Of a DNA stretch of 64,000 nucleotides, positions 1 to 8,276 are shown piece by piece; positions within the stretch are counted from its first letter, which is position 1, and every line of letters starts with the position of its first letter. The DNA comes from an uncultured Draconibacterium sp. (GTDB lineage Bacteria; Bacteroidota; Bacteroidia; Bacteroidales; Prolixibacteraceae). The notes under the pieces are model-generated. The model ran no database searches and had not been told where the DNA came from. It was given only the letters and a program-made list of their open reading frames with translations. Location of the stretch: positions 496,001 through 560,000 of the forward strand of contig NZ_OY771649.1 in the NCBI RefSeq assembly GCF_963674925.1, in the 5' to 3' direction. A program made the translations under genes and the position numbers.

Positions 1-1
1 G

Positions 2-874
2 GGACTTTATCTCGATGTGTTGCAAAGTCAACTGGAGCGGGAGATTCTCCAATCGAAAATCGACTATTTATCCGGTCATATTGAGATTCTTACTGTTTTG
101 TGGAAAGCGGGTACTATTCGGCAATTGGATATTCTGCAAACGCAGTCATCGTTAAATACCGTAAAAGAGGAGTTGATGCAAAAGGAACTTGTTGCAGAAC
201 AGGCTAAATACGCCATTGCACGGTTAACCGGCTTGAATGCATCGGAACAGTTTTCGCTGGCACTGATTACCAATGAGTTGCCTTTGCCGGCCGAAGTGAG
301 TCAGGTGCCCGAAACATGGCTTGAAAACCATCCGAAGGCTCAGATCCTTCAGAAAGAATATGAAAAGGAACTGCTCATGAAAAAAGATGTTCAGGCTGGT
401 TTTATGCCACATATTCAGGCATTCAGCGGGTACACTTTTGATGGCGATCCCACCGGTGACGGCAATTACTTTTTACTTGGACTTGGGGCAACCATACCCG
501 TTTTTTCATGGAAAAAGAAGGATTACAAGATGCGCGAAATTGATTTTACGGCAGAAGCAATTCAAACTCAAAAGAAAAATGCCGAGCGCGATCTATCCAT
601 CCAATTCGGGCAGCTTCTTCAACAAATCAGTCGATATCGGAAAATTATCGATTTTCAGCAGGAAAAAATTGCAGCCGAGCGCGAAGTTGCAAAGGTAGTC
701 GAACTGAATTACAAAGCCGGACTGGCTACCAACCTCGATTTTTTAATGGCACAACAAACACTTACTGAAACCGAGTTAAACGTGAATAATGTCCGAAACC
801 AATACTTGAAGTCTGTGGTCGCCTTCTGGTTATTATCCGGTCAGACAGAGGAGATCAAAAACATTCAACCATAA
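2..874 (+). CDS. TolC-family outer-membrane efflux protein, 5'-truncated by window edge
   Basis: This is the C-terminal ~290 residues of an outer-membrane channel of the TolC/OEP family. The reading frame is open to the left edge with no stop, so the real start lies outside the window; the GTG at 17 is internal. The visible part alternates long amphipathic helices (e.g. 'LSIQFGQLLQQISRYRKI', 'VVELNYKAGLATNLDFL') with short beta segments around 'GYTFDGDPTGDGNYFLLG', as in the helical barrel and outer-membrane strands of TolC proteins. The gene ends 4 bases before a membrane-fusion lipoprotein and an RND pump, so it is the outer-membrane exit of that tripartite system. Substrate unknown. Confidence 0.9.
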   Translation, partial: GLYLDVLQSQLEREILQSKIDYLSGHIEILTVLWKAGTIRQLDILQTQSSLNTVKEELMQKELVAEQAKYAIARLTGLNASEQFSLALITNELPLPAEVSQVPETWLENHPKAQILQKEYEKELLMKKDVQAGFMPHIQAFSGYTFDGDPTGDGNYFLLGLGATIPVFSWKKKDYKMREIDFTAEAIQTQKKNAERDLSIQFGQLLQQISRYRKIIDFQQEKIAAEREVAKVVELNYKAGLATNLDFLMAQQTLTETELNVNNVRNQYLKSVVAFWLLSGQTEEIKNIQP

Positions 875-878
875 GATT

Positions 879-1811
879 ATGAAATTACTACTCAAAATAA
901 AACTGCTAATTGTGTTGTTTGTACTGCTTGATGTTGCGGGCTGCCAGCAACAAACGCAAACTGAGGTGGCAAAAACCGATGCAAAAATTACAGTTAAAAC
1001 TGCGCCTGTAATCCGAGGAGATATCACCGACACTATTTCCATTTTCGGTGAACTTACACTACGTCAGGAGGCCTGGCTTTCTTCTCAGTTTGACGGTCGT
1101 TTGACTGAGTTTTCGATGTTAAAAGGCGACAAAGTTAAGAAAGGAGATCGGGTGGGAGTAATTATCCCTGCTGGCCGGGAAGCCCTTCTGCAGGCTGCCG
1201 ACAGCATTCCCGAAGAATTTAAGCCGTTGCTGGAACAACAGGAAAAAAGTATTTCGTTGATTTGCCCTATTTCAGGAATGGTCCTTCAAGTAATGCAACA
1301 CACCGGCGATGTCGTGTCAAAAGGCGGGCACATTGCTCAAATAGGCGATTTAAGTACCCTTGATGTTCAGGGAGAATTACCGGTTCAATTTCTTGAAATG
1401 GCCCGAAAAACCAAACAGCTAAAAGTTGAGTTTACCAATTTTTCCACATCTCCGCTGTTTCTGCCAATTGAAACTTTTACCGGTGAAGTTTCCAAAAATC
1501 AAAGTCTGATTGTTCGACTCAAGCTAGCTAATCCTTCCTTAAAATACCGCCCCGGAATGCGGGTGAAAATATGTTTCCCGGCACCGGCTCATAAAGATGC
1601 ACTATTGGCGCCGCGGCAGGCACTGGTTGAGGAAGAAGGAGAGTATTTTCTTTTTACGGTTGATAATGGAAAAGTGCAAAAGCGCAAAGTGAATGTGGGA
1701 ATTCTGAAGGACAATATTGTGGAGATCTTATCAGGAGTGGACAAAAACCAGCAGGTTGCGGTTGAAAAGGCCTATTCGTTAAAAGATAATATGGAAGTTA
1801 TCACGAGATGA
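879..1811 (+). CDS. Efflux RND transporter periplasmic adaptor (membrane-fusion) lipoprotein
   Basis: The periplasmic adaptor joins the RND pump to the TolC-like channel. The N-terminus is a lipoprotein signal with lipobox LDVAGC (Cys22), so the protein is probably anchored to the membrane by lipid. A biotinyl-lipoyl-like half-motif appears near residues 55-90 ('LSSQFDGRLTEFSMLKGDKV') and a second at ~128-160 ('CPISGMVLQVMQHTGDVV'), followed by beta-barrel and membrane-proximal segments. At 310 residues it is short for the family, and the helical hairpin between the lipoyl halves is abbreviated to about 40 residues. Its TGA overlaps the ATG of the pump gene (ATGA), which indicates translational coupling. 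Confidence 0.9.
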   Translation: MKLLLKIKLLIVLFVLLDVAGCQQQTQTEVAKTDAKITVKTAPVIRGDITDTISIFGELTLRQEAWLSSQFDGRLTEFSMLKGDKVKKGDRVGVIIPAGREALLQAADSIPEEFKPLLEQQEKSISLICPISGMVLQVMQHTGDVVSKGGHIAQIGDLSTLDVQGELPVQFLEMARKTKQLKVEFTNFSTSPLFLPIETFTGEVSKNQSLIVRLKLANPSLKYRPGMRVKICFPAPAHKDALLAPRQALVEEEGEYFLFTVDNGKVQKRKVNVGILKDNIVEILSGVDKNQQVAVEKAYSLKDNMEVITR

Positions 1812-4800
1812 ACAAAATAGCATCGTTTACAGTCAATAATCGCCGCGCCCTGATTTTTATATTTTTTTTCCTGTCGGCGACAGGTTTTTACCTGGTTAAT
1901 AAAATTCCGCAGGGAGTATTTCCCGATGCCACTTTCCCGCGTATTGCGGTAATGGTTGATTACGGTCTTACACCCATCAAAGAGATGGAAATGGAAGTGG
2001 CAAAACCCATCGAAGAAGCCGTAATGATGGTGGAAGGCGTACAACGTGTGCGCTCGTCAATCAGTCGCGGTTCTGCTGAGATTAACATCGATTTTCAATG
2101 GAATGCCGACATGTTTCAGGCGTATCAACTGGTGCAGGCTCAGGTAAGTGGAATTCAAAGTGAACTTCCTGCCGGAGTAACACTTGAAGTGCGCCGGTTT
2201 ACCACCAGTACTTATCCGGTGGCCGGTTACAGTCTTTATTCCGATAAAGAAGATTTGCTTCAGTTGCGCGATTTGGCTGTTTACACGCTGCGTCCGCAAC
2301 TGGCAGCTATTCCGGGCGTGTACAATGTGGAAGTGATGGGCGGCAAAGAGCGTGAATTCAGGGTTGAGCTTGATGCTGATAAACTGGCTGCTTACCAGAT
2401 GGATTACAACGAAATTGCCCGCGCGATTCAGGAAAATAACTCACTTAATTATGTGGGGCGACTGGAAGAGTTCAACAAACTCTACCTGAACATTGCCGAT
2501 AATCGCTACCAAAAAATGAGCGGAATCGAAAATACGATTATCCGCAATCAAGGTGAAACGCTTGTTCGTTTAAAAGATGTTGGGAAAGTGGTTTCGAGCG
2601 TTAAAGAAACTTTTATTGCCTGCGAAAGCAATCAACATCCCGCAGTGCTGGTTACCATCATCAAACAACCCGGTACGAATGCAGTGTCGATTATGAAAGC
2701 GGTGGATGAAAAACTGGCCGAACTACGACCGGTTTTGCCGGAAGATGTGAGTATGAGCAAGTGGTACGACATGACCCGCTTTATCCGTTCTTCCATCAAG
2801 AATGTAAGAGACTCTATCCTCATTGGAGCTTTTCTGACTATGCTGATTTTACTCATTTTTTTACGTCGCCTGCGGATTACATTGGTTACTGCCATTATTA
2901 TTCCGGTGGCCGTATTACTTTCTTTTATTTTTATCAAAATCACCGGGATGAACCTCAGCGTAATGAGCCTGGGAGGTTTGGCTGCTGCCATCGGTATTTT
3001 GGTTGATAATGCCATTGTTGTGGTCGAAAATATCGAACGCCATCTTGAAATGGGGAAAACACGGAAGCAGGCAGTTATGGAAGCAACCGGCGAAATTATT
3101 GCTCCTTTGCTCAGTGCTACTCTAACGACGCTGGTCGTTCTCGTTCCTCTTGTATTTTTAACCGGTGTTCCGGGAATATTTTTCAAGGCGTTGGCTTTAA
3201 CGTTAACACTCGCTATTGTAGCGTCGATGTTACTGGCTGTTTTTTTGACGCCTGCAGTGGCAGTAACATTTATCTCCACTAAAAAACGTAAACCGGGAAA
3301 AATGATGGCGCGGATTGTAAACGCACATCAGAAAACACTAAAATTCGGACTAAAAAGACCAGTTACAGCCTATTTGCTGATTGTTGTTACAGTTGTGGCA
3401 AGTATTTATCTTTTTAAAAGAATTCCCAGCGGATTTCTGCCGTTGTGGGACGAAGGAACGATTGTTCTCGATTACCTTGCCCCGCCGGGAAGTTCGGTTG
3501 AGGGTACGCGTACCATGTTAAAAACAATCACCGATTATCTGCCTTCTATTCCAGAGGTGGAAGATTATTCACTTCGGACGGGGAGGAGTCTTGCGCACCC
3601 AAGAACGCACGCCAACGACGGTGATTTTGTAATCAATCTGAAACAGGATCGAAACCGTTCGGCATTTGAAATAATGGACGAGCTGCGTAATTTGATCGAG
3701 CAAAAAGAGCCGAATTTATCGCCTGAAATATTTCAGGTTTTGCCCGACCGTCTGAACGATTTAAGCGGGGAGATCGCGCCGGTAGTTGTAAAAGTTTATG
3801 GTAAAAATCTGGAAACCATTCAACAGGTTGCCGCCGGCATTGCCGATTCTCTGGAAAATATTGATGGCGTTGTGGATATTTACCCCGGATTTGAAGCCGG
3901 TGAACCGGAACTCACCATTCGTATAAAACCAGAAGTAGTCGCCCGTTTTGGCCTGACTCCGCAAACCGTAAACGATGCCATTTATATGGCGCTGTGGGGA
4001 ACCGAAGCAACCCGCGTTATGGAAGGAATAAAACTAATTCCGGTACGAATGCGCTATCCATATAAGTATGCTTCTCATTTTGAACAGATAGAAACATTGC
4101 CCCTGTATTTCCCTGAAATAAAACGAACGGTAGCCTTAAACGAAATTGCGGATGTAAAAAAAGTGCCCGGGAAAACCGACATAGAACACGAAAACCTGAG
4201 CCAGGTAGTAAATATCGAAGCACAGATTTCGGGGCGTGATTTGGGAAGTACTGCAGCTGATATTCAACAACTTTTACACGATCAGCATTTGCCACCGGGT
4301 GTAACGGTACAATTAAGCGGTCAGTACGAAAGCCAGCAACAGGCTTTTAGTGAATTACTGTTAATTCTGATCCTGGCAGTTCTGATCATTTTTATTATCC
4401 TGCTTTTCGAATTTAAAACTTTTCGAACAGCGCTGGCTATACTTATAGGGACATCGCTTTCGGTGAGTGGCGTATTTTTGTTCCTCTGGCTTTCGGATAC
4501 AACACTCGACATTTCAGCGTTTATGGGAATGATCATGATAATTGGCGTTGTGGTGAACAACGGAATATTACTGATCGACTACACCGAAAAATATTTAAAA
4601 GAAAATCCTGTTATTTCAGAGGCACTGCTAATGGCCAGCCGGATTCGTTTACGTCCTATTTTAATGACCACTTTATCGAGTATTTTTGGTTTTATTCCAC
4701 TTGCTTTTACTATTGGCGAAGGCGCCGAAATGCTGAAACCTCTTGCCATTTCGATGATCGGAGGGATGAGTCTTTCAATGATTTTTTCGTTGTTTGTGAT

Positions 4801-4876
4801 ACCGGTTTTGTACCAGTCTTTTAATGGAAAAAAAGTAAATGGGGAAAATAGTTCGAACGCTTCGGGAATGGTTTGA
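1808..4876 (+). CDS. Efflux RND transporter permease subunit (AcrB/HAE-like)
   Basis: This is a full-length inner-membrane RND pump (1022 residues) with the expected duplicated layout: TM1, a large periplasmic porter loop, TM2-6, TM7, a second porter loop and TM8-12. The TM4 motif 'GILVDNAIVVVENIERH' has Asp400 followed by Asn401, where AcrB has an Asp-Asp pair. The TM10 segment 'MIIGVVVNNGILLIDY' has Asn917-Asn918 where AcrB has its relay lysine. Family membership is certain; substrate is not. The gene is the third of a TolC-adaptor-pump operon and overlaps the adaptor by four bases. No local regulator is visible inside the window. Confidence 0.93.
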   Translation: MNKIASFTVNNRRALIFIFFFLSATGFYLVNKIPQGVFPDATFPRIAVMVDYGLTPIKEMEMEVAKPIEEAVMMVEGVQRVRSSISRGSAEINIDFQWNADMFQAYQLVQAQVSGIQSELPAGVTLEVRRFTTSTYPVAGYSLYSDKEDLLQLRDLAVYTLRPQLAAIPGVYNVEVMGGKEREFRVELDADKLAAYQMDYNEIARAIQENNSLNYVGRLEEFNKLYLNIADNRYQKMSGIENTIIRNQGETLVRLKDVGKVVSSVKETFIACESNQHPAVLVTIIKQPGTNAVSIMKAVDEKLAELRPVLPEDVSMSKWYDMTRFIRSSIKNVRDSILIGAFLTMLILLIFLRRLRITLVTAIIIPVAVLLSFIFIKITGMNLSVMSLGGLAAAIGILVDNAIVVVENIERHLEMGKTRKQAVMEATGEIIAPLLSATLTTLVVLVPLVFLTGVPGIFFKALALTLTLAIVASMLLAVFLTPAVAVTFISTKKRKPGKMMARIVNAHQKTLKFGLKRPVTAYLLIVVTVVASIYLFKRIPSGFLPLWDEGTIVLDYLAPPGSSVEGTRTMLKTITDYLPSIPEVEDYSLRTGRSLAHPRTHANDGDFVINLKQDRNRSAFEIMDELRNLIEQKEPNLSPEIFQVLPDRLNDLSGEIAPVVVKVYGKNLETIQQVAAGIADSLENIDGVVDIYPGFEAGEPELTIRIKPEVVARFGLTPQTVNDAIYMALWGTEATRVMEGIKLIPVRMRYPYKYASHFEQIETLPLYFPEIKRTVALNEIADVKKVPGKTDIEHENLSQVVNIEAQISGRDLGSTAADIQQLLHDQHLPPGVTVQLSGQYESQQQAFSELLLILILAVLIIFIILLFEFKTFRTALAILIGTSLSVSGVFLFLWLSDTTLDISAFMGMIMIIGVVVNNGILLIDYTEKYLKENPVISEALLMASRIRLRPILMTTLSSIFGFIPLAFTIGEGAEMLKPLAISMIGGMSLSMIFSLFVIPVLYQSFNGKKVNGENSSNASGMV

Positions 4877-5059
4877 AGATTAATGATGAATTTCACAATT
4901 GCTAATTTTATGTCATCCCCGAGAATGTGAATCTTTAGATTTTCTTCAGAATAAGTACTATGTTTGTTTTTCGAAGAAGTAAGGTCTGGACGAATTTTCG
5001 GAACAAATGGATCGCAAAAAAAGGCATGCAATTTTTATTAAAACAATACAAGTATTGGC

Positions 5060-5087
5060 TTGTTTAAAGTTGGAAATTATAGCTTTG
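5060..5087 (+). promoter_or_regulatory. Predicted Bacteroidota housekeeping promoter for the GT39 gene
   Basis: A TTG at 5060-5062 is followed after 17 bases by TAGCTTTG (5080-5087), which matches the Bacteroidota -7 consensus TAnnTTTG. The distance to the ATG at 5106 leaves a short leader of about 12-15 bases. The match is by eye only. Confidence 0.55.
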
Positions 5088-5105
5088 TGTATATAAAATT
5101 AGGAG

Positions 5106-6194
5106 ATGAAATATTTTTTATTAATTCTGTTGTTTAGCGTTTTATTGTTTTTTTCGTTTTTGGGAGGTACAAGTGTTTTTCAACGTGCAGAAGCAAGAAA
5201 TGCTGAATGTGCACGCGAAATGATGCAAAATAGGGAATGGATTGTTCCAACTTTTAACGGTGAACTTCGGACGGATAAACCGGCAATGGAATATTACGGA
5301 ATGATTGCGGGGTATTATTTGTTAGGAACAAACGAGGCTGGTGCCCGGTTTTTCTCGGCTTTGTGCGGTTTATTGGTTGTATTGGCAACTTTCTGGATTG
5401 CACGACGCCACTGGAGTGAAAAAGCTGCCTGGTGGTCGGCTTTAGTTATGCTGGCCTCACTGCATCTTATCATCCAGTTTCGGCTGGCCACCCCTGATCC
5501 GTATCTTATTTTTTGTCATACGCTTTCCATTTACTTTTTTTATGAGGGCTGGCATTCGCGTCGGTGGAAGTGGTTTGGTTTGATGTATATTTTCCTGGGA
5601 TTAGGAATTTTTGCCAAAGGACCGGTTGGCTTGATGTTGCCGGGACTGACAGGTTTGCTTTTTATGCTGGTTACAAAAACACTTACATGGAAACGGATTG
5701 TGGAACTAAAACCGTGGTGGGGAATCTTACTAGTTGCGGTTGTAGCTTTACCCTGGTACTATGCGGTGCATGTAAAAACCGGTGGAGAATGGACACAAAT
5801 ATTCTTTTTCGAGCATAATTTAAATCGGTTTGATTCCGGCATAAGTGGGCATCACGGACCGTTTGTAATGCCTTTTATTTTCGTACTGGCAGGTTTGCTT
5901 CCATTTTCTGTATTCGCGGTTCGTGCTTTTAAAGAAACGTGGCGACAACGAAAAAACAATCCGTTGATGGTGATGGCCGCTTTGTCAACATTAGTGGTTG
6001 TCGGTTTTTATGCGGTATCACAAACCAAGTTGATAAATTATACTTCGCCTGCTTATCCTTTTTTGAGCTTGATGATTGGGAGTACTATTGCAGGACTAAG
6101 TAATCACCCGGAATCGCTTCGTAAAACGAAAATTGAAACTTATATAATGGTGTTTTTGGCCATATTAATACCAATTGCAGTATTCTTTTTATGA
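5106..6194 (+). CDS. GT39/ArnT-like membrane glycosyltransferase, N-terminal part
   Basis: This is a polytopic membrane protein of the PMT/ArnT (GT-C) superfamily, which transfers sugars from polyprenyl-phosphate donors on the periplasmic side. The first periplasmic loop holds the catalytic-region pattern 'AEARNAECAREMM' followed by 'TFNGELRTDKPAMEYY', and about ten hydrophobic segments follow. Family members usually have 500-560 residues with a soluble C-terminal part; this frame stops at 362, and the following frame, overlapping by four bases, supplies exactly that missing part. A one-base loss in the T5 run at 6186-6190 would explain the split. It could be a sequencing error, a real mutation or programmed slippage. 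Confidence 0.8.
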   Translation: MKYFLLILLFSVLLFFSFLGGTSVFQRAEARNAECAREMMQNREWIVPTFNGELRTDKPAMEYYGMIAGYYLLGTNEAGARFFSALCGLLVVLATFWIARRHWSEKAAWWSALVMLASLHLIIQFRLATPDPYLIFCHTLSIYFFYEGWHSRRWKWFGLMYIFLGLGIFAKGPVGLMLPGLTGLLFMLVTKTLTWKRIVELKPWWGILLVAVVALPWYYAVHVKTGGEWTQIFFFEHNLNRFDSGISGHHGPFVMPFIFVLAGLLPFSVFAVRAFKETWRQRKNNPLMVMAALSTLVVVGFYAVSQTKLINYTSPAYPFLSLMIGSTIAGLSNHPESLRKTKIETYIMVFLAILIPIAVFFL

Positions 6195-6658
6195 ATAATT
6201 CTCCGTTACAAAATGTTCGTTGGGTCGCCTGGTTTATGGTTACGCTGCCCATTGGAGGAGTTGTTGCTTTGGTGCTTAGAAAAAAATCTTCAGAGTATGG
6301 ATTGCTTGCTATTGCTACTGCTTTTATGGTAACTACATGTATAATTTTTTGGAAGCCTTTTCAGGTTTTGGATGATCAATCACCTGTTCAAAAATATAAG
6401 GAAATAGTAAGTGCGCATAAGGAAGTAGTTGCCTACAAAGATTTCCATCATGCGTTTGCTTTCTATTCGCCAACAAGAATTCCTGTTTTTCAAGACGAGC
6501 AGAATTTAATAGATTACCTGGCTAATCATGAAGATGTAGTGGTATTGAGTAGAAACCATGATTTGAGTTACATGGATGAAATTCCGGAATTGGAGTGCAT
6601 TGGTATTGGCCGGGACTTATTTAGCCGAAAGTCGACAGGAGTATATCTAAAGCACTAG
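6191..6658 (+). CDS. GT39/ArnT-like glycosyltransferase, C-terminal part (frameshifted continuation)
   Basis: This 155-residue frame has two predicted membrane segments (about residues 9-28 and 36-54) followed by a soluble tail. It has no features of an independent protein but reads as the natural C-terminal end of the preceding GT39 protein. The two parts together give about 517 residues, the normal family length. It starts at an ATG inside the upstream stop context (TTTTTATGA), so either translational coupling yields a two-piece enzyme or a frameshift has broken the gene. I favour the frameshift explanation. Confidence 0.65.
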   Translation: MNNSPLQNVRWVAWFMVTLPIGGVVALVLRKKSSEYGLLAIATAFMVTTCIIFWKPFQVLDDQSPVQKYKEIVSAHKEVVAYKDFHHAFAFYSPTRIPVFQDEQNLIDYLANHEDVVVLSRNHDLSYMDEIPELECIGIGRDLFSRKSTGVYLKH

Positions 6659-6684
6659 ACTGATTTCGACAACTTATTCGGTTA

Positions 6685-7407
6685 TTATTTCTTCATCTTT
6701 TTAAACCACATGTATTCGCCTTTATGGTAATACTGGTCTTTTAATTCCGGATTTTGCTCTAATTCGTCAGATGTATATGGCTTATGAGGAACAAGTACGT
6801 CGTCTCCTGGCTGCCAGTTCATTGGTGTAAGCACATTCTCATTTTGTGTAAGTTGTAATGCTTCAACTGTTCGCAGTATTTCATCCATATTTCGTCCAAC
6901 ATTCATCGGGTAAAAAGAAATGGCCTGAATAATATTGTCCGGGTCAATAATAAATATACCTCTAACATCTCTTTTGTCGTTCATCGAATGGTGCAACATC
7001 CCGTACTTTTTCGATACTTCTCCCGAAAGATCAGCTACAATAGGGTATTCAATTTTTGTGGTTGTACCTTCCTCCTTTAGCACCCTCTCCATAAATTTTT
7101 TCCACAATAAATGTCTGTCGATTTCATCAATTGAAACAACGGCTACTTTTACTCCCAGGGCATTCAGCTTTTCCTGATTGCGGGCAAGACCACACAACTC
7201 TGAAGTACAAACAGCCGTAAAATCCAGCGGATGGCTGAATAATATTTTCCAGCTGGTGCCAAAATCCTCCGGAAAGTTCAATATTCCATTTGTCGATTTT
7301 TCGGAAAATGAGGGTGCTTTATCCCCAATTAAAGGAATACTTGTTCGTTTTGACCAGCTTGTTATCGAAATAAGTACAATCAGAAAAGTTAATGCAAGTT
7401 GTTTCAT
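6685..7407 (-). CDS. Peroxiredoxin (AhpC/TSA, Prx6-like) with N-terminal signal sequence
   Basis: A thiol peroxidase that reduces H2O2 and organic peroxides. The active-site pattern 'HPLDFTAVCTSE' gives peroxidatic Cys67 in the PxxxTxxC arrangement. The long C-terminal extension after 'GIFIIDPDNIIQAISFYP' (~residues 170-240, with 'NWQPGDDVLVPHKP') is typical of the Prx6/1-Cys branch. A second cysteine lies at 72; no classical C-terminal resolving cysteine is seen. The first ~19 residues are hydrophobic and end near 'TSWSK', so export to the periplasm is likely, unusual for a Prx6-type enzyme. It is a single gene converging on the GT39 gene with only a 26-base gap. Confidence 0.9.
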   Translation of the reverse strand: MKQLALTFLIVLISITSWSKRTSIPLIGDKAPSFSEKSTNGILNFPEDFGTSWKILFSHPLDFTAVCTSELCGLARNQEKLNALGVKVAVVSIDEIDRHLLWKKFMERVLKEEGTTTKIEYPIVADLSGEVSKKYGMLHHSMNDKRDVRGIFIIDPDNIIQAISFYPMNVGRNMDEILRTVEALQLTQNENVLTPMNWQPGDDVLVPHKPYTSDELEQNPELKDQYYHKGEYMWFKKMKK

Positions 7408-7509
7408 GTTCTAAAAAGTTTACACATTGATTGTGTTATTCTTCAATAACATATTTATGAAATGAAGGTTTGTTAACGGGGTGTTATTTTCTATAATTAT
7501 TGAATATCA

Positions 7510-8013
7510 GTGTGTTATTTTGTAACTTGTTTCGTAAACCAAAAATTAACGGCCATAAAAAAGTATTTAATCACCGGATTATTTTTTTTGTTGTTGGTAG
7601 TTGCCGGCAATGCTCAACGATCTTACTCTGTAAGAAATCTGCAACAACTTTCGAGTGAGGAACTTAATCTGTATTATCAAAAAGCGATGAACCTGGAACG
7701 AATGGGCGAAACGTTGGCTTTAACCGGGGCAGCTGCAGGGTTATTGGGAATTTTGGGAGGAGCCACACTAAACGACGACTGTTCGTCGGGAGGTAGAGGT
7801 ATAATGTGCATTACGGTGGCTACGTTGATGGCCGGGGGAGTCGCAGCCACAATAATCGGATTTACGATGTACATGACCGGAATATCACGAATAGATAGAA
7901 TACGCAAAGTCCAGTTCTCTAATTCCTTTCAGTTGGAAATAATTCCGGGTGGATTCTATTGTTCGTATCCACAAAGCTCCCCAGCCGGAATAACACTCCG
8001 AATAAGCTTTTAA
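7510..8013 (+). CDS. Small exported glycine-rich protein of unknown function (start uncertain, possibly AUA at 7555)
   Basis: I do not recognise a family. The clear start of a signal peptide is 'KKYLITGLFFLLLVVAGNAQ', and the codon directly before the two lysines is ATA (7555-7557), not ATG. The only ordinary start codon upstream in frame is GTG at 7510, which would add 15 cysteine-containing residues that look unlike a leader. The mature part has a helix ('SSEELNLYYQKAMNLERM'), then two Gly/Ala-rich hydrophobic stretches ('LTGAAAGLLGILGGATL' and 'TVATLMAGGVAATIIGFTMY') that could be membrane hairpins. It stands alone between the peroxiredoxin and the giant protease. Expression is unproven. 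Confidence 0.6.
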   Translation: MCYFVTCFVNQKLTAIKKYLITGLFFLLLVVAGNAQRSYSVRNLQQLSSEELNLYYQKAMNLERMGETLALTGAAAGLLGILGGATLNDDCSSGGRGIMCITVATLMAGGVAATIIGFTMYMTGISRIDRIRKVQFSNSFQLEIIPGGFYCSYPQSSPAGITLRISF

Positions 8014-8276
8014 AGCAAGAGATGTAAAGCCAAAGAATAAATAATTCTAGTTGTTAATAATATCATTAAACTGATCAACCGGCAATAGTATCTCCCAATA
8101 TCATCAACTCTTCTAAAAGTGAAGCAATCGATAGATCCACAAAATCTCCAATTACGTCGATAAACGGATTCTGCAGATCGTAGTAATTATCGATTGTATC
8201 ATTTGCAGGCACTCATAATTTTTTGGCTGCCGATAATTTTGCCACTCGTGTGAATTACAATCAAATTCAACGCTCG
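8014..8276 (+). other. Non-coding gap with a possible short gene remnant
   Basis: No full gene is visible. On the minus strand, 8075-8212 holds a 45-residue open frame from a GTG ('ANDTIDNYYDLQNPFIDV...') ending 'LMILGDTIAG'. Its amino-acid composition looks protein-like, but there is no clear start and no family I recognise. It may be the tail of a lost gene or chance. No terminator hairpin with a T-run was seen. Confidence 0.3.

Noticed and set aside
2632..3279. 215-residue minus-strand open frame
   Set aside because: It is antisense to the core of the RND pump, with Thr/Ser/Ile/Arg-rich composition and no promoter or motif.
6685..7407. Typical two-cysteine AhpC reading of the peroxiredoxin
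   Set aside because: No resolving cysteine in the usual C-terminal VCP position, and the long C-terminal domain matches the Prx6 branch.
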